Positions 22,297 to 34,559 of a DNA stretch of 64,000 nucleotides are shown here, in pieces; the first letter of the stretch is position 1, and each line of letters starts with the position of its first letter. The stretch lies in contig NC_081818.1 in assembly GCF_030704535.1 (NCBI RefSeq), forward strand, positions 28,435,001 to 28,499,000. The letters run 5' to 3'. Under the pieces are notes generated by a model that was not told the DNA's origin, searched no databases, and was given only the letters and a program-made list of their open reading frames with translations. The position numbers were made by a program, and so were the translations under genes. This DNA is from Vitis vinifera. Lineage: Eukaryota; Streptophyta; Magnoliopsida; Vitales; Vitaceae.

Positions 22297-22440
22297 GACT
22301 GATGATCACCTTAATTTGAGTTGCAGTGATCGACTGCATGGATTCTGCATCATTGGGTCTTTTTATACACATTTTTGGTTGAAAGCCATGTAAGGTAAAT
22401 AATCTCCATTTCAATAAGTGTTTCTCAATCCAGGCAATAT
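22297..22440 (-). promoter_or_regulatory. subfamily B promoter with TATA box (MMP-B1)
   Basis: On the minus strand GTATAAAAAG (22368-22359) lies 63 bp before the ATG. The 140 bp here are almost identical to 44731-44873 ahead of the truncated MMP-B4, and similar to the region before MMP-B2. Confidence 0.75.
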
Positions 22441-23007
22441 TTCCAATTTTATTGAGGTTTGCAAAAGAATAAAATTTAAATTATTGTTTTTCTATTTTTT
22501 TTTTCATAGTTAATAAATGTCATTTTTGAAAAAATAAAAAAATTCATATCCTTCTTCTCAATTTTCACATTTCCTCTAGGTGTTGGGTTTAAATAGTAAA
22601 CTTATATGGATCAAAACTTAATTTTTGGATCGGTCCAAAATACAATTGTCTCAATAATAAAAATAAATCAATAAATATAAATATAAATATAAATAAAAAA
22701 GAAAAGTTATTTAGACTTAAAATGATTATAGAAAAATTTTACAATTAGAGAAACGAATTTTAAAGCTTCCCTTTTAATTAAATAATTTATTATTCTTTTT
22801 TAGTTTTAGGGTCAACTAACTCTGAATGAATCTTGAATTATTATTCAACCAGTAGATATGTAACAAGAGAGGCATTGGACCCGCATATGGTATGTAATTG
22901 ATTCATTTATTAAATTAATTGCATTGAAAAATATGTTGAAGAATCAACAAGAAATGCAAATTAGGCTAGAAGGTTTAGGAACAATTATGTCACAATCAAT
23001 AATATTA

Positions 23008-23042
<35 letters not shown>

Positions 23043-24973
23043 TTTTTGAAAGTTCAAGGAAAAGGGAAAAAAATGAAAAAAGAAAAAAAAAAAAGAAAAA
23101 GAAATTATAATTTTTTTGGAAATTTATGATTTGGTTGGCCCTCTTTCTTCTTTGGTTGTCCCAAGAAAAGAAAGAAAGTAAATTAATTTGTATACACAAA
23201 TTTCTCATAAAGAAAAATTGTGCGTAAATTAAAATTTTATTAATTTAAGGAATGATGTGAATATAATTTCTATTTTGGTCTATTATTCTTTCTTTCCCTA
23301 ATCTCAATCAAGGGCTCAAAGAAGTTTGCTTTTGAATAAAAAGTTTATCCAAGATCTTATATCATAAACTTGGTCTTAATTTGAGTCTTGTCTTAATCTA
23401 ATTTGAGTGTTGAATTGCCTTGAATTTTAACTTGATTTGGATTGTTGTTTGACTTAGACCTTAACATGAATGATTTTTTTTTTTTTTTGCTAAAAAAAAA
23501 AAGAAACCGCAAATGGTGTTATCTAATTACGACCTCAATATACTTGAATTACAAATATGTCAATTATCAAATGTAGAAACCACAAATTGAAAAATAAGAC
23601 AAAGACATTAATTAACCCATAAAAGCTAAAATTTAGACATGGGTACTTGGCAAACCCCAAAAAATCAACCCCAAAAATTGGAAAAGAACGAAATTGAATG
23701 AAAACATTGTAAAGAGACCCCAAGAATGCATGAAAAAGAATTGAAGATTAAAGCAAGAAAAGAGAGTAAAGGATGAAAATGATAATAGCAACAATATTAT
23801 ATAGCAAACACCAAAAAACAAGACATTGCAATTGTTCAAATAAAATTTTGAGGTTTGAGTAGTAAAACTATTAGCTCTATAAACATGAGAATCAAAGTTA
23901 AAAAACTTTACTTTGATTTTACAATGGATTTTAAGAAAATAAGATTTCTTATATACTTATAATGAATGTACTCTCCATACTTAACACATGTGATTGTTGG
24001 ATTACACCTTGGATATCCGCTAAAAACCCTCTCTTGGTTTACAATTTACCGTGAAGTTATAGCTCTCAAACAAGTGATGAGGGGCGAGGTTGCCTGGGTC
24101 AACGAATTGAAAGCAGTATTTAACCTTCCCACCTACAACTATGAAATAAGCTAGCTGACCTAGCAGTGAAAGACGAGAGAGCAAAAATTAAAGATGAAAT
24201 AACTGACACTTTTGAATCCGACATAATCCAAATCACTATAAATGATTTCTTATATATATATATATATATATATCCAAAAATGGATCCTTAGAAATTGAAA
24301 CCTCCACATAGGTGATTTTCAAATACTCAAAATAAAACTTTAGAAGTTGAAATATGAGTTTTCTTAAGCTTCTCTACATTATCATTTATGGAGAAGGATG
24401 ACGACACCATGGTAAGAAGTTTAGAAGGTTAGAACTTAAAGCTTGATCATGATTTCCTTTTTCTTGTTTTTAACAGATCATATATATATTGATTTTAACT
24501 GTAAATGTGAAATGAAGTAAAGGAAATTTTTTTTCTTCACCAATAATAATTTTGATGAAGTAATTTAGGAAATAAGTGATTCTTCTATGTGATTATCACA
24601 AGTCCATCCTATTTGGTAATTTTTCCCACGTAGAAATAGAATATTTTTGCTACCTCTCAAATGCTGATATGCATGCATACATTGGAGGAAGCCCATGAGA
24701 ATCCTCCATACCCCAAATTTGCATATTCAAGACAAAAAAAATCCCCTTAATGACATAGGCGACCGAAGTGAAAATTCTCTTACCTGGCTGGACTGACCAA
24801 TGCAACTGCATGTCAGGACATCCAATGCCAAAGCCTGATCTTTCCATGGATTAACATTCAATAAAATCTTCCTCTCATCTGGGTAGATACAATGATTATG
24901 ATTTGCTTTAATATTATAATTCTGATTGTTTTTTTTTTTTTATAGTGTAAATTAATCACACAAGTGGAGAGCA
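22440..24973 (-). repeat. MMP-B duplication block, upstream part, copy 1
   Basis: Read on the minus strand, this region resembles 38870-40400 plus 41330-42000 (plus strand), 44873-46430 (minus) and 46431-46880 plus 52932-53270 (plus). Landmarks are TTTGGTTGGCCCTC...TTTGG near 23130, CAAGACATTGCAATTGTTC near 23820, and the conserved 185 bp element at 24650-24850. It contains a TA microsatellite near 23010-23038. The right edge is cut by the Copia element. Confidence 0.7.
24650..24850 (-). other. recurrent exon-like MMP-flank element, copy 1
   Basis: This is about 185 bp, near identical to 38966-39150 (plus) and 46140-46330 (minus). On its coding-like strand it starts CCATGGAAAGATCAGG, stays open for about 65 codons, and contains CAGCCAG|GTAAGAG, a good splice-donor match. 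The function is unknown; it may be an old first exon that travels with the MMP block. Confidence 0.5.
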
Positions 24974-24978
24974 CCATC

Positions 24979-25540
24979 TGTTATAACTCAACCAAGATGA
25001 ATACCCTATTTATATATACTAGAATATTTAACAAGGTGAAGACCCTAACTTCATATATACTGGAATATTTAACAAGGTGAATACCCTAATTTCATATATA
25101 CTGGAATCTCCTGATTAAAAACAATGAGTAGAAAAAAATAATAGCGGAAGCATACCTGAATCCATTGAAGGAGAAACCTTATAGGAAGAAAACCCTTTGA
25201 GATGGTCTTCCAATTCTAGCCACTAGATTCTGTGTCAATTTCTCTCTGAGAGGATTTTCAGAAATTGGAATGCGTAGTCGTAGAATGGGGACCATAACCC
25301 TATTTATAAACCGCTAGGGCAGTTTTAATTTTATTACAATTATATTTCTGCCCCTCATAGAAATAATAATTGTCTAATGGTATCTACACAATAATCTCAT
25401 GACAATTATACCCTTAAGCCAATTAATCAATTATTAATTAGATCACTATATTTAGGCTTAATTAAATGATAGCACACACATTTTAATTATTTACATGTGT
25501 GGCCCAAATTATAGATTAATTACAAAAAATTAATCTAACA
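24979..25540 (-). repeat. 3' LTR of the Copia element at 24979-34301
   Basis: A 562 bp LTR starting TGTTATAACTC and ending TAATCTAACA. It is 41 bp longer than its partner because a unit spanning about 25022-25062 (TTTAACAAGGTGAA...ATATATACTGG) is present twice. Confidence 0.95.
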
Positions 25541-28500
25541 ATCTCCCACTGGGCCACATGCATATGTAATCAAATAAATGTGCTTAACCTTATGAGCTCA
25601 AAATTTGCTATCATGTCCTTAGGGTATATCCGAACAATCTCGTCCATTAACTATACTGACATAGGATCAAGGTGGCCTTTGTTACATCAATCGTTACTAG
25701 ACCAATCAATGGTCACATATATCTGCACAGCTAAATGACATAGATCAATCATGAGTGCATAGCATGGAAATTACATGCAATGTGATCTATTCATGCCTAT
25801 TTCCAACTGGTCCAACTTAACTTTATTGAGATCAAATCTTTAGCATAATTTAACAGAGTGCAATAAAATGAATACTTTATTTCTGCAGAACACAATCCAA
25901 ATGTATAGATAAAGTCTAAACATAACATAGAGCAATATACAATGAATAATACAAACTCCCACTAAATTTGGATATCCTCAAATGAGACAACACCCATATG
26001 AGCAGTGTGCTCATGAAAGACCTTGGGTGGTAATCCCTTTGTAAGCGGATCCGCTATCATGGAGTTTGTTCCAATATGCTCTATGGATATCTGTCCACTC
26101 TGTACTTTTTCTTTTACAACTAGGAACTTGATATCAATGTATTTTGATTTTGTAGAGCTCCTGTTGTTATTGGAATATAAAACTGCTGATTTATTGTCAC
26201 AAAATATCTTCAGTGGTCTTTCAATACCATCCAGAACACGCAGCCCAGTGACAAAATTTCGTAGCCATATTCCTTGATTGGATGCCTCATAACATGCTAC
26301 AAACTCTGCTTCCATGGTGGATGAAGTTATGAGTGTCTGTTTGGCAGACCTCCATGAAATTGCTCCACCAGCCAACAGATAAATATAGCCTGATGTGGAT
26401 CTTCTGCTGTCTTGGCATCCAGCAAAGTCGGAGTCGGAATACCCAATGAACTCTAACTGATCCAATCTCCTATATGTAAGCATGTACTCTTTTGTTCTCT
26501 GTAAATATCTCATAACCCTCTTGGCTGCTCTCCAATGATCCATTCCAGGGTTACTTAGATATCTGCCTAACATGCCAACAATGTACGCAATATCCGGACG
26601 TGTACATACTTGAGCATACATTAGACTCCCCATAGCCGAAGCGTAAGGAATCTTCTGCATTTCTTGACTTTCTAAACTATTTTTAGAGCATTGATTAAGA
26701 CTGAATTTGTCTCCTTTAGCGACAGGGGTATCACCTGGTTTGCTATTTTGCATGCCATACCTTTGGAGGACTTTATCAATATAGGTCCTTTGTGACAATC
26801 CTAAAATACCCCTAGAACGATCTCGGTGTATCTGGATTCCTAAGACAAAGGAGGCATCACCAAGATCTTTCATCTCAAAATGTTTTGATAAAAATCTCTT
26901 GGTGTCGTGCAATATGCTAATATCATTTGTGGCTAGCAATATGTCATCGACATATAAAACCAGGAAAATATACTTACTCCCACTGAATTTGTGATACACA
27001 CATTCATCCATAAGATTTGCCTCAAAACCATATGAGACAATAATTTGATGAAACTTGAAGTACCACTGACGAGAAGCTTGCTTGAGCCCATAAATGGATT
27101 TAGTTAATTTACAAACCATATTTTTTGAGTCTTCGGACACAAAATTTTCTGGTTGTACCATATAAATTGTTTCATCAATGTCAACATTGAGAAACGCTGT
27201 TTTAACATCCATTTGATGTAACTCAAGATCATAATGTGCAACTAGTGCCATGATTATCCTGAAAGAGTCCTTCATAGAAACTGGAGAGAAGGTCTCTTTG
27301 AAGTCAATTCCTTCTTTTTGAGTAAAGCCTTTAGCTACAAGACGTGCTTTATATCTTTCTACATTACCATTTGAATCCCGCTTGGTTTTAAATATCCATT
27401 TACAACCAATGGGCTTCGTACCAACTGGTAATGGGACAAGTTCCCAAACTTTATTGTCTTGCATAGATTTGTACTCTTCATTCATGGCTTCAATCCATTT
27501 CTGAGAGTTGGAACTTTTCATGGCTTGCTGGAAGTTGATTGGATCATCTTCCATCATTCCACTTTCTACCTCACGTTCCTGGAGATATACGATATAATCG
27601 TCCGAAATTGCATTTCTCATCTCTCTAGTGGATCTCCTTAATGGCATATTTTCTTGAGGTTGTTGAGTTTGTTCTTCAGGAGCAATGTCCTCATTTGCAA
27701 TTAAGGGTTGAACAATATTGTCTGTTGGTTGAGGATCCAAATTTACTTCTTGATCAATGATAGGTAGTGAAACCTGTACATTATCAAAAGCAATAGTAGA
27801 TCCCTCTTCCTCCTCAAAGACAATATTCCTAGCCTGATTTCTCCCCCCAAACTCAACATCCTCAAAAAATGTTGCAGTTCCCGTCTCAAAAATTGACCTA
27901 ATAGTAGGATCATAAAATTTAAAACCCCTTGATTGCTCTGCATAGCCAATAAAGTAGCTGCTAACTGTTTTAGAGTCCAATTTCTTTTCATGAGGCTTAT
28001 AAGGTCTCGCTTCAGCTGGACATCCCCAAATATGAAAGTGCTTTAAACTGGGCTTTCGACCCGTCCAAAGCTCATAAGGCGTTTTAGCAGCCGCTTTAGT
28101 TGGCACCCGATTTAGGATATAAGTTGCCGTTTTGAGTGCTTCACCCCAGAGTTTTTCGGGTAAAGTAGAATGACTAATCATACTCCTTACCATGTCCTTA
28201 AGAGTTCGGTTTCGTCTTTCTGCTACACCATTCATGCTAGGTGATCCTGGCATGGTGTATTGAGGGACGATCCCACATTCCTCTAGGTATTTAGCAAATG
28301 GTCCTGGACGTTGTTCACCTGATCCGTCATATCTACCATAGTATTCACCACCATGGTCAGATCTGACGTTCTTTATTCTTTTGTTGAGTTGTAACTCAAC
28401 TTCTGCTTTAAATGTTTTGAACACGTCCAACGATTGTGATTTCTCATGTATAAGAAATAGGTAGCCATATCTTGAATAGTCGTCTATGAATGTTATAAAG

Positions 28501-31192
28501 TACTGTTGACCATTCCAAGATGCCGTAAGGTATGATCCACAGATATCTGTATGAATTAATTCTAAGACGTCTATAGCTCTATTGGCACCTAATTTCTTTA
28601 TTTTGGTCTGTTTTCCTTTAATACACTCAACACAAATATCAAAATCTGAAAAGTCAAGTGAATCCAAAATCCCATCGGACGCTCAACTCTAGATTTAGAG
28701 ATATGACCTAGGCGTTTGTGCCACAATGAGGCCGAATTATCTTTATTCAATTTACGTTTAGTACCTCGTGATTCCACATGCAAGGTTTCATTATAGGACG
28801 AAACAGTTTCCAACAAATATAGATTATCATAAACATTAAGTAAACCGGTTCCTACAACATTTGAATTAATAGATAATGTAAATCTATTGTTTCCAAATGA
28901 ACAACAATAACCTGATTTGTCCAAAACAGAAACTGAAATTAAATTCCGTCTGAAAGACGGTACAACAAAAGTATCTATTAAATCCAAAAAATAACCAGAT
29001 TTCAATAATAATCTAAAGTGCCCTATTGCCTCTACTTCTACCGACTGACCGTCTCCGACATAGATGCATCTTTCAGCATCACTTGGTTTTCGGTAACTCA
29101 GGCAACCCTGCATAGAAACACAAATGTGAGTAGTAGCACCAGAATCTAACCACCATGTGTTTCTAGATACTGAAGCTAAATTAACTTCAGAACAGACCAA
29201 AGTAAGAAACATACCTTTCTTAACACGCCAAGCAGCATACTTGGTACATTCCTTCTTAGTATGTCCAGGCTTATTACAGAAGAAACATGTTACCTCAACT
29301 TTCTGTTTCTTTTGTTCTGGACCATTAGAAGCAGCAACCTTATTATCCTTATTCTTTCGTTTGCCCTTATCCTTGGAAGTGCTAGCCAGATGAGCACTTT
29401 CGGTCTTGTCTTGCTTCAATCTCTCTTCCTCTTGCACACAGAATGAAATGAGCTCATTAAGAGTCTATTTATCCTTTTGACAGTTATAACTGACCTTGAA
29501 TTGATTAAATTGTGCAGGAAGAGAGATGAGAACCAAATGCACGAGTAAATCATCAGATAACTCGAGTTTCAAAGCCTTAAGTTTTGAAGCAAGATGAGAC
29601 ATCTCCATGATGTACTCCCGAACATTACCCTTGCCTTTATACTTCATTGAAATCAAGCTTGCTAAAAGCGTGCTCGTTTCAGCCTTATCGTTTTTGGCAA
29701 AACGTTTCTGAATTTCCGCAAGGAAGTCACTAGCATTAGTAACCTCATCGGTTACCGCACCCCTGAAAGCTTCTGGAATGTCGCGCTTCATGATCATAAG
29801 ACTTAGCCTATTTGAATGTTCCCACTTACCCCAATAAACCTCATCCTCTTGTGTACTTTCCTCATTGAGTTCATCAGGTTTGGGCATTCTCAAGGCTAAG
29901 TCTATATCCATGCAGCCTAAGAGAATCATCATATTCTCTTTCCAGTCCTTAAAATTAGTTGTAGACCCCCATTTAGGGGCTCATGTTTTATCACATTTGT
30001 TGTAAGTTTTTCTTTGCAGGTGGAAGGCTCTCAAGGAGCCACGTGTCTCTTCCAGATTGGCTAGTAAAGAATCAAGTTAGTGGTTTTGATGGCCAATGGA
30101 AGCTTGACACGTGGAGATATATTCAGCAGAAAAGCTGAAAACCGTTAAGCTGCATGAGAGGGTAGTGGAGGAGCGTCTCTGGCAGCTGGGGAGGGGGTGC
30201 TTTTTGCGAGGCTGCCAGAAGATATTTTGAGGGGATTTCTAGAGTAGAGGGAGGACCGGAGAGAGAAGGATAGGAAAAGAACAGAGGAGTCTGTTTGAAC
30301 AGAGGAGTCTGCTTGCTCATTTCTGCTGAAAAGGAGCTCTCCCAGGTGCGGGCATGGTCGATTTTTAGTTCATATTTTCCTGTCACATTGTTTTTCAAGG
30401 TTTTTCTGTGTGTTTAACTCTCATTCGCTATTTAGATGTGCTTGCCCTGCTAATATCTGATTCTCTTGGGTTTCATTTGAAGTTATCATGTACATGGATT
30501 GTATGAATTGATTTAATTTTCTCTTTCATTCCACCTGTTTTGAGCCCATAGATTGATCTTGAGATGAGACTACATGAGTTCTCTATCTTTCATGATTATT
30601 ATTTTCTTCTATTTTTCTTTCTTTCTTCTCTTTCACTATTTGTTGTTGCTCAAAGAGATGCTCTGTTTCTTCGTAACTGTTTCATTAATGCCTTGCATGA
30701 GGTGAGATTTATGGAAGGGCAAAGACGAGTAATTTTGTGTTAAAGGCGGCTCACAGAGATGCTAACGAAAGAGCGGGACATGGGATGATGACTGGTTTTG
30801 TTAGGACATTGTTTTTAGAGAGAGAACCAGAATGAAAGCCTAAGGGAAGAGGGGGAGTAACAGAGCATTTTTTCAGAAGAGATAGCTTGAGATAAGGAAA
30901 AGACAGAGGAGGCTTCCTTCAACTAGAGGATGAGAGCCTGAGAGGTTTTGAGGTGAGATTCTGGAGGAGTCGTTGGAGCAGCTCTCGCGATCACTGACCT
31001 CCGTCGCCGGAGGCGGTGATGGTCAGGCCGTCGGAAGCATGTAAGACTAGCTGACGTGGCTGAGCGCTGCGATGACGAACCAGGACGTGTGTACCGAGGG
31101 TTTCGACAACGTGAGTGGATTCTTGAAGGATCAGTCTGACACATGGAAGCTCCGGTAACTATCGGAGCTGGTGAGCAACTGTCTTGTGATAT

Positions 31193-31552
31193 TTGCCGCC
31201 AGCAGCGGCGATAACGATTTCGCGGGAGTGCCGATACAGAATTGGAGGGAGGGGCCTTTCTGGAGAGGTTGTTGGGCACAGAGAGGTAGGACCGAGGACG
31301 AGTTTGCACGCTGAGGCAGTGACCTCACTTATGGATGCAAATCTGAACCATGAAATTCATAAAGAGCCTCAACTGGTACATGTGGGGCCATCAAAAGTTG
31401 AGGAGACTTTTGCTCTAGAAAGTGTTGAAGGCTTAAAAAGGACGGAGAAGGATAATTCCCCTGGGGCAGTGGCTCCCAAAGATCACCGTCGATGCCTGCG
31501 TGGCTCCCAACGTCGTTCTTTCCGACGCAAGTCAAATTGGGCAGCAGCGTGA
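31193..31552 (+). other. coding-like patch in the nested LTR, origin unknown
   Basis: An open stretch of about 119 codons, GC-rich and charged, with segments such as NHEIHKEPQLVHVG and ESVEGLKRTEKDN that look like real protein sequence. It lies just upstream of the Sec61-beta piece and may be a second captured host fragment. I do not recognise it. Confidence 0.35.
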
Positions 31553-31604
31553 GATTCAGCTGCGTTGGAGTTGAGGACGAGATGGCGCTGATTCGGGTCA
31601 CTGG

Positions 31605-31919
31605 ATGTATAGACGACATGTGGAAAGCACCGTGGCGGAAGTAGCTTCAGGACGAAGCTTGTTGGAGGGTTATGTAGACCGGTTGTCTTCGACGGCGTCG
31701 TTGTCAATCTCCTCACACGCACTGTCGTTTCAGAGCTCCAGAGGGTGCGGCAGTGGCAGCAGCGGGAGCAACATGCTCCAGTTCTACACCGATGACGATC
31801 CGGGCTTGAAGATTACTCCAACGGTGGTTCTCGTGATGAATCTTTGCTTTATCGGCTTTGTCACCTTTCTTCATGTCCTCGGAAAGATCTATCGCCATAA
31901 ATCTGGTGAAGTGGCTTGA
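31605..31919 (+). CDS. captured Sec61-beta gene fragment inside the nested LTR
   Basis: An open frame of 104 codons. Its last 56 or so codons (from about residue 46) match the plant Sec61 beta subunit as I know it: a Gly/Ser-rich stretch, then [13 protein letters not shown] (M at 31773), then one membrane helix ([20 protein letters not shown]) and a short basic luminal end (GKIYRHKSG). Sec61 beta is a tail-anchored subunit of the ER protein translocation channel. The normal N-terminal part is replaced by unrelated sequence (residues 1-45), so this is a 5'-truncated, apparently intronless capture. No TATA box was identified. It could be expressed from the LTR or be a passenger; it probably lacks a working N-terminus. 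It was recognised from memory of the family, not by search. Confidence 0.8.
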   Translation: MYRRHVESTVAEVASGRSLLEGYVDRLSSTASLSISSHALSFQSSRGCGSGSSGSNMLQFYTDDDPGLKITPTVVLVMNLCFIGFVTFLHVLGKIYRHKSGEVA

Positions 31920-33780
31920 TCAAAGATCTCTCCAACATCTTCTCTAAAACTGGGGCACGTCTTAGTGTTTTGGGCCTATTTCCTACCGTTTTGGGCCTAT
32001 TTCCTACCGAGCACTTGGAGGCATTGACTATGGGCTTGGTGACTATGGTGGGTATAATGGCAGTGGCAGTGAACTTGAGGCCACGTGTCATCGCCCACTT
32101 TTTCTTCCCGTGATTTTCAATATAATCTTCCTTAATATCATTTTTATTAATAATTCCTCCAATTGTTTTTTTTTTAATAATGTCAAATTTCCAAATTCTT
32201 CATCTTTGTTTTGTTTTCTTAATTGATTTCTCACATTCATGGTTCTCAAAATAACTTTTTCTTAAATTCTCATTTTCAAATAGTTTTCCAATTTTTAAAT
32301 TCTTCAAATAATTTTAACTTCTCAAAATTTTCATCCTTAGACATATTTTTTAGATTCTAAATATCTCATTCTTTTAATAAAATTCGCCGCCATTTTCTTC
32401 CCGGCAAGCCTTTTTCATATTTTATGTGATTTTCAAAATGTTTTAAAATAAGCAAGAATTTAAATTCCGTAATTCCGAATAATGGTTTTATTGGAATTAA
32501 TTCATGCAAAATAAAACGGGCTTTGGTGGGGGCCCAACATATGAGATTTTATGATTGATGGATTGATTGGTTGATTCGGTTGCCATACATGATTTATTCT
32601 GCTCTATGATATGCATGTGACTATTCCTCAATTGTTTACTAACTCCACTCTTGATAGCGCATATTGGTTTGCCACCCAGGTACGTATTTTCTCACATCAT
32701 GGACACTCCTTATGCTTGTTTTTAATTCTCATACGTGCATAATCATTCTGGGTATTCTCTGATTTACACATCAATTGCCACGTCAGCTTCATTTTAGTAG
32801 TAGAGACCCGACTTTAGGGACTTAGAGGGGTGCTACGGTCCGTACCGTACCTTCCCGATAAGTAACCTGACCCCCGAACCCGATCCGGTTTTTCACAGAC
32901 CGCCTTTTCCAAAATAAGGAGTCACACTTAGGGTTTTTCTTTCTTATTTTGTTTACCCTTTTAAAAATAAAACAAAAATAAGTGGCGACTCCAAGTCATC
33001 TTCTTAATCAATAAAAATCAATTTTTTCAAATGTAAATTGAGCTCGCCTTCGAGTGGGAAACGCATCGAGCAATCGAAATGCGGGGTCCACATTAGTCCC
33101 ATTTAACATAGGGACATTATTGATGTTGACAGATATAGAAGTAGTTGATATAAAAGCTGAATCGAGAACAAAATAAAATGAATCAAATAAACCATCATGC
33201 TCACATAAAATAAGCAATTAAACACATAATCTTTAAATTTAAAAGCAAATTATGACATTTCAAGATACCTAGCACAACATTAATATCAAGTTTTTGGACA
33301 GTAATATTAACTGTAAGTGGTACTCTTGTTGTAGTGATCAAACATTGATGATAAGTTATGTCAAATAATAAATCTATCTTTGGATTGATTTATTATTCAC
33401 ATTAAGTTACCTTTATAATCATCACATATTTATCACCACAGGTATGTATGCAATTTGACCAAATATTAACTTTCCTTTGGGCCAGTCAATACCCGCATGA
33501 ATCACATACACACAAATATCTAACACCCCGAACAGACTAATCTACACGAAAGATGTCACTTTGGTGATTTTCCGCTTTAATTAGCCTATTTAAAATGCTA
33601 GATCAATAACTTAAATATTAATATCATAAAATGCTATTAAATAATAATAATAATAATAATAATAATAGTAATAAAAAAAAATTATCAACTCAATATTTCA
33701 TAAATCTTAATTCATTGACATATATATATATTAAAATAATAACTCAAAGAATTAATCAAGGAGTAGGCTCTGATACCACT

Positions 33781-34301
33781 TGTTATAACTCAACCAAGAT
33801 GAATACCCTATTTATATATACTAGAATATTTAACAAGGTGAATACCCTAATTTCATATATATTGGAATCTCCTGATTAAAAACAATGAGTAGAAAAAAAT
33901 AATAGCGGAAGCATACCTGAATCCATTGAAGGAGAAACCTTATAGGAAGAAAACCCTTTGAGATGGTCTTCCAATTCTAGCCACTAGATTCTGTGTCAAT
34001 TTCTCTCTGAGAGGATTTTCAGAAATTGGAATGCGTAGTCGTAGAATGGGGACCATAACCCTATTTATAAACCGCTAGGGCAGTTTTAATTTTATCACAA
34101 TTATATTTCTGCCCCTCATAGAAATAATAATTGTCTAATGGTATCTACACAATAATCTCATGACAATTATACCCTTAAGCCAATTAATCAATTATTAATT
34201 AGATCACTATATTTAGGCTTAATTAAATGATAGCACACACATTTTAATTATTTACATGTGTGGCCCAAATTATAGATTAATTACAAAAAATTAATCTAAC
34301 A
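33781..34301 (-). repeat. 5' LTR of the Copia element at 24979-34301
   Basis: A 521 bp LTR that matches the partner almost perfectly. It is bounded by the primer site on the inside and the CCATC target duplication on the outside. Confidence 0.95.
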
Positions 34302-34309
34302 CCATCAAG

Positions 34310-34440
34310 CCATATGAAATACAATATTGTAACACCAACTGAATCGGAATTACCTGACACAAATTGGCCACATGGGCGGTTAGGATGTGTGGTGGACAGA
34401 ACTGAAGTAGATACCTGCAGTGGAAGACCATTGATCATTT
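34310..34440 (+). repeat. relic of a subfamily A upstream module
   Basis: The text ATTGGCCACATGGGCGGTTAGG...CTGCAGTGGAAGACCATTGATCATTTTGG matches the distal promoter modules at 6900-6990 and 12640 and runs directly into an MMP 3' end. Confidence 0.6.
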
Positions 34441-34456
34441 TGGATTGCTTACATTA

Positions 34457-34524
34457 CTCCTGGAGTCACCAAGGGTTTGCACGGGGATGACATTCAAGGA
34501 ATTAAAGCTTTATACAATCGTTGA
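34457..34524 (+). pseudogene. 3' tail relic of a subfamily A MMP
   Basis: The last 22 codons and stop of a subfamily A MMP are preserved (PGVTKGLHGDDIQGIKALYN, stop at 34522-34524). Directly before it lies upstream-module sequence, so signal peptide, prodomain and the zinc site are missing, as if removed by one internal deletion. It is a dead copy; it shows that subfamily A once extended to this side of the Copia insertion. Confidence 0.8.
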
Positions 34525-34559
34525 TGACTTCGAGATAAAACTGGAGAACCTCAGTTTTG

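Larger units (their letters stand above)
29960..33092 (+). mobile_element. nested 3.1 kb TG...CA insertion, probable solo Gypsy LTR (fossil)
   Basis: It starts TGTAGACCCC and ends GGGGTCCACA, with a perfect 5-bp target duplication TTAGT (29955-29959 and 33093-33097). No direct repeat of its ends is seen inside, so it is not a complete two-LTR element. The last 300 bp (GTAGAGACCCGACTTTAGG, AAGTGGCGACTCC, GAAATGCGGGGTCCACA) look like the 3' end of a Gypsy LTR, which makes a solo LTR of an element with very long LTRs the best reading. It sits in the gag region of the young Copia element, so it must be younger still. A GC-rich interior (about 30940-32100) holds captured host sequence. Confidence 0.75.
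24979..34301 (-). mobile_element. young Ty1/Copia retrotransposon carrying a nested insertion (fossil)
   Basis: LTRs lie at 33781-34301 (5', element on the minus strand) and 24979-25540 (3'). The target duplication CCATC is perfect (24974-24978 and 34302-34306). A Met-tRNA primer site (TGGTATCAGAGCC) lies at 33766-33778 and a purine tract next to 25541. In element order: gag (from about 33.2 kb, interrupted by the nested element, then to about 29.2 kb) with a CX2CX4HX4C knuckle near 29.3 kb, protease (DSGATTH, near 29.1 kb), integrase (about 28.1-28.7 kb), reverse transcriptase (YVDD, near 26.9 kb) and RNase H (about 26.0-26.4 kb). Coding is broken by the nested insertion and a few further breaks. 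By eye the LTRs differ by about two substitutions and one 41-bp duplication, so it is young. Without the nested part it is about 6.2 kb. Confidence 0.93.
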
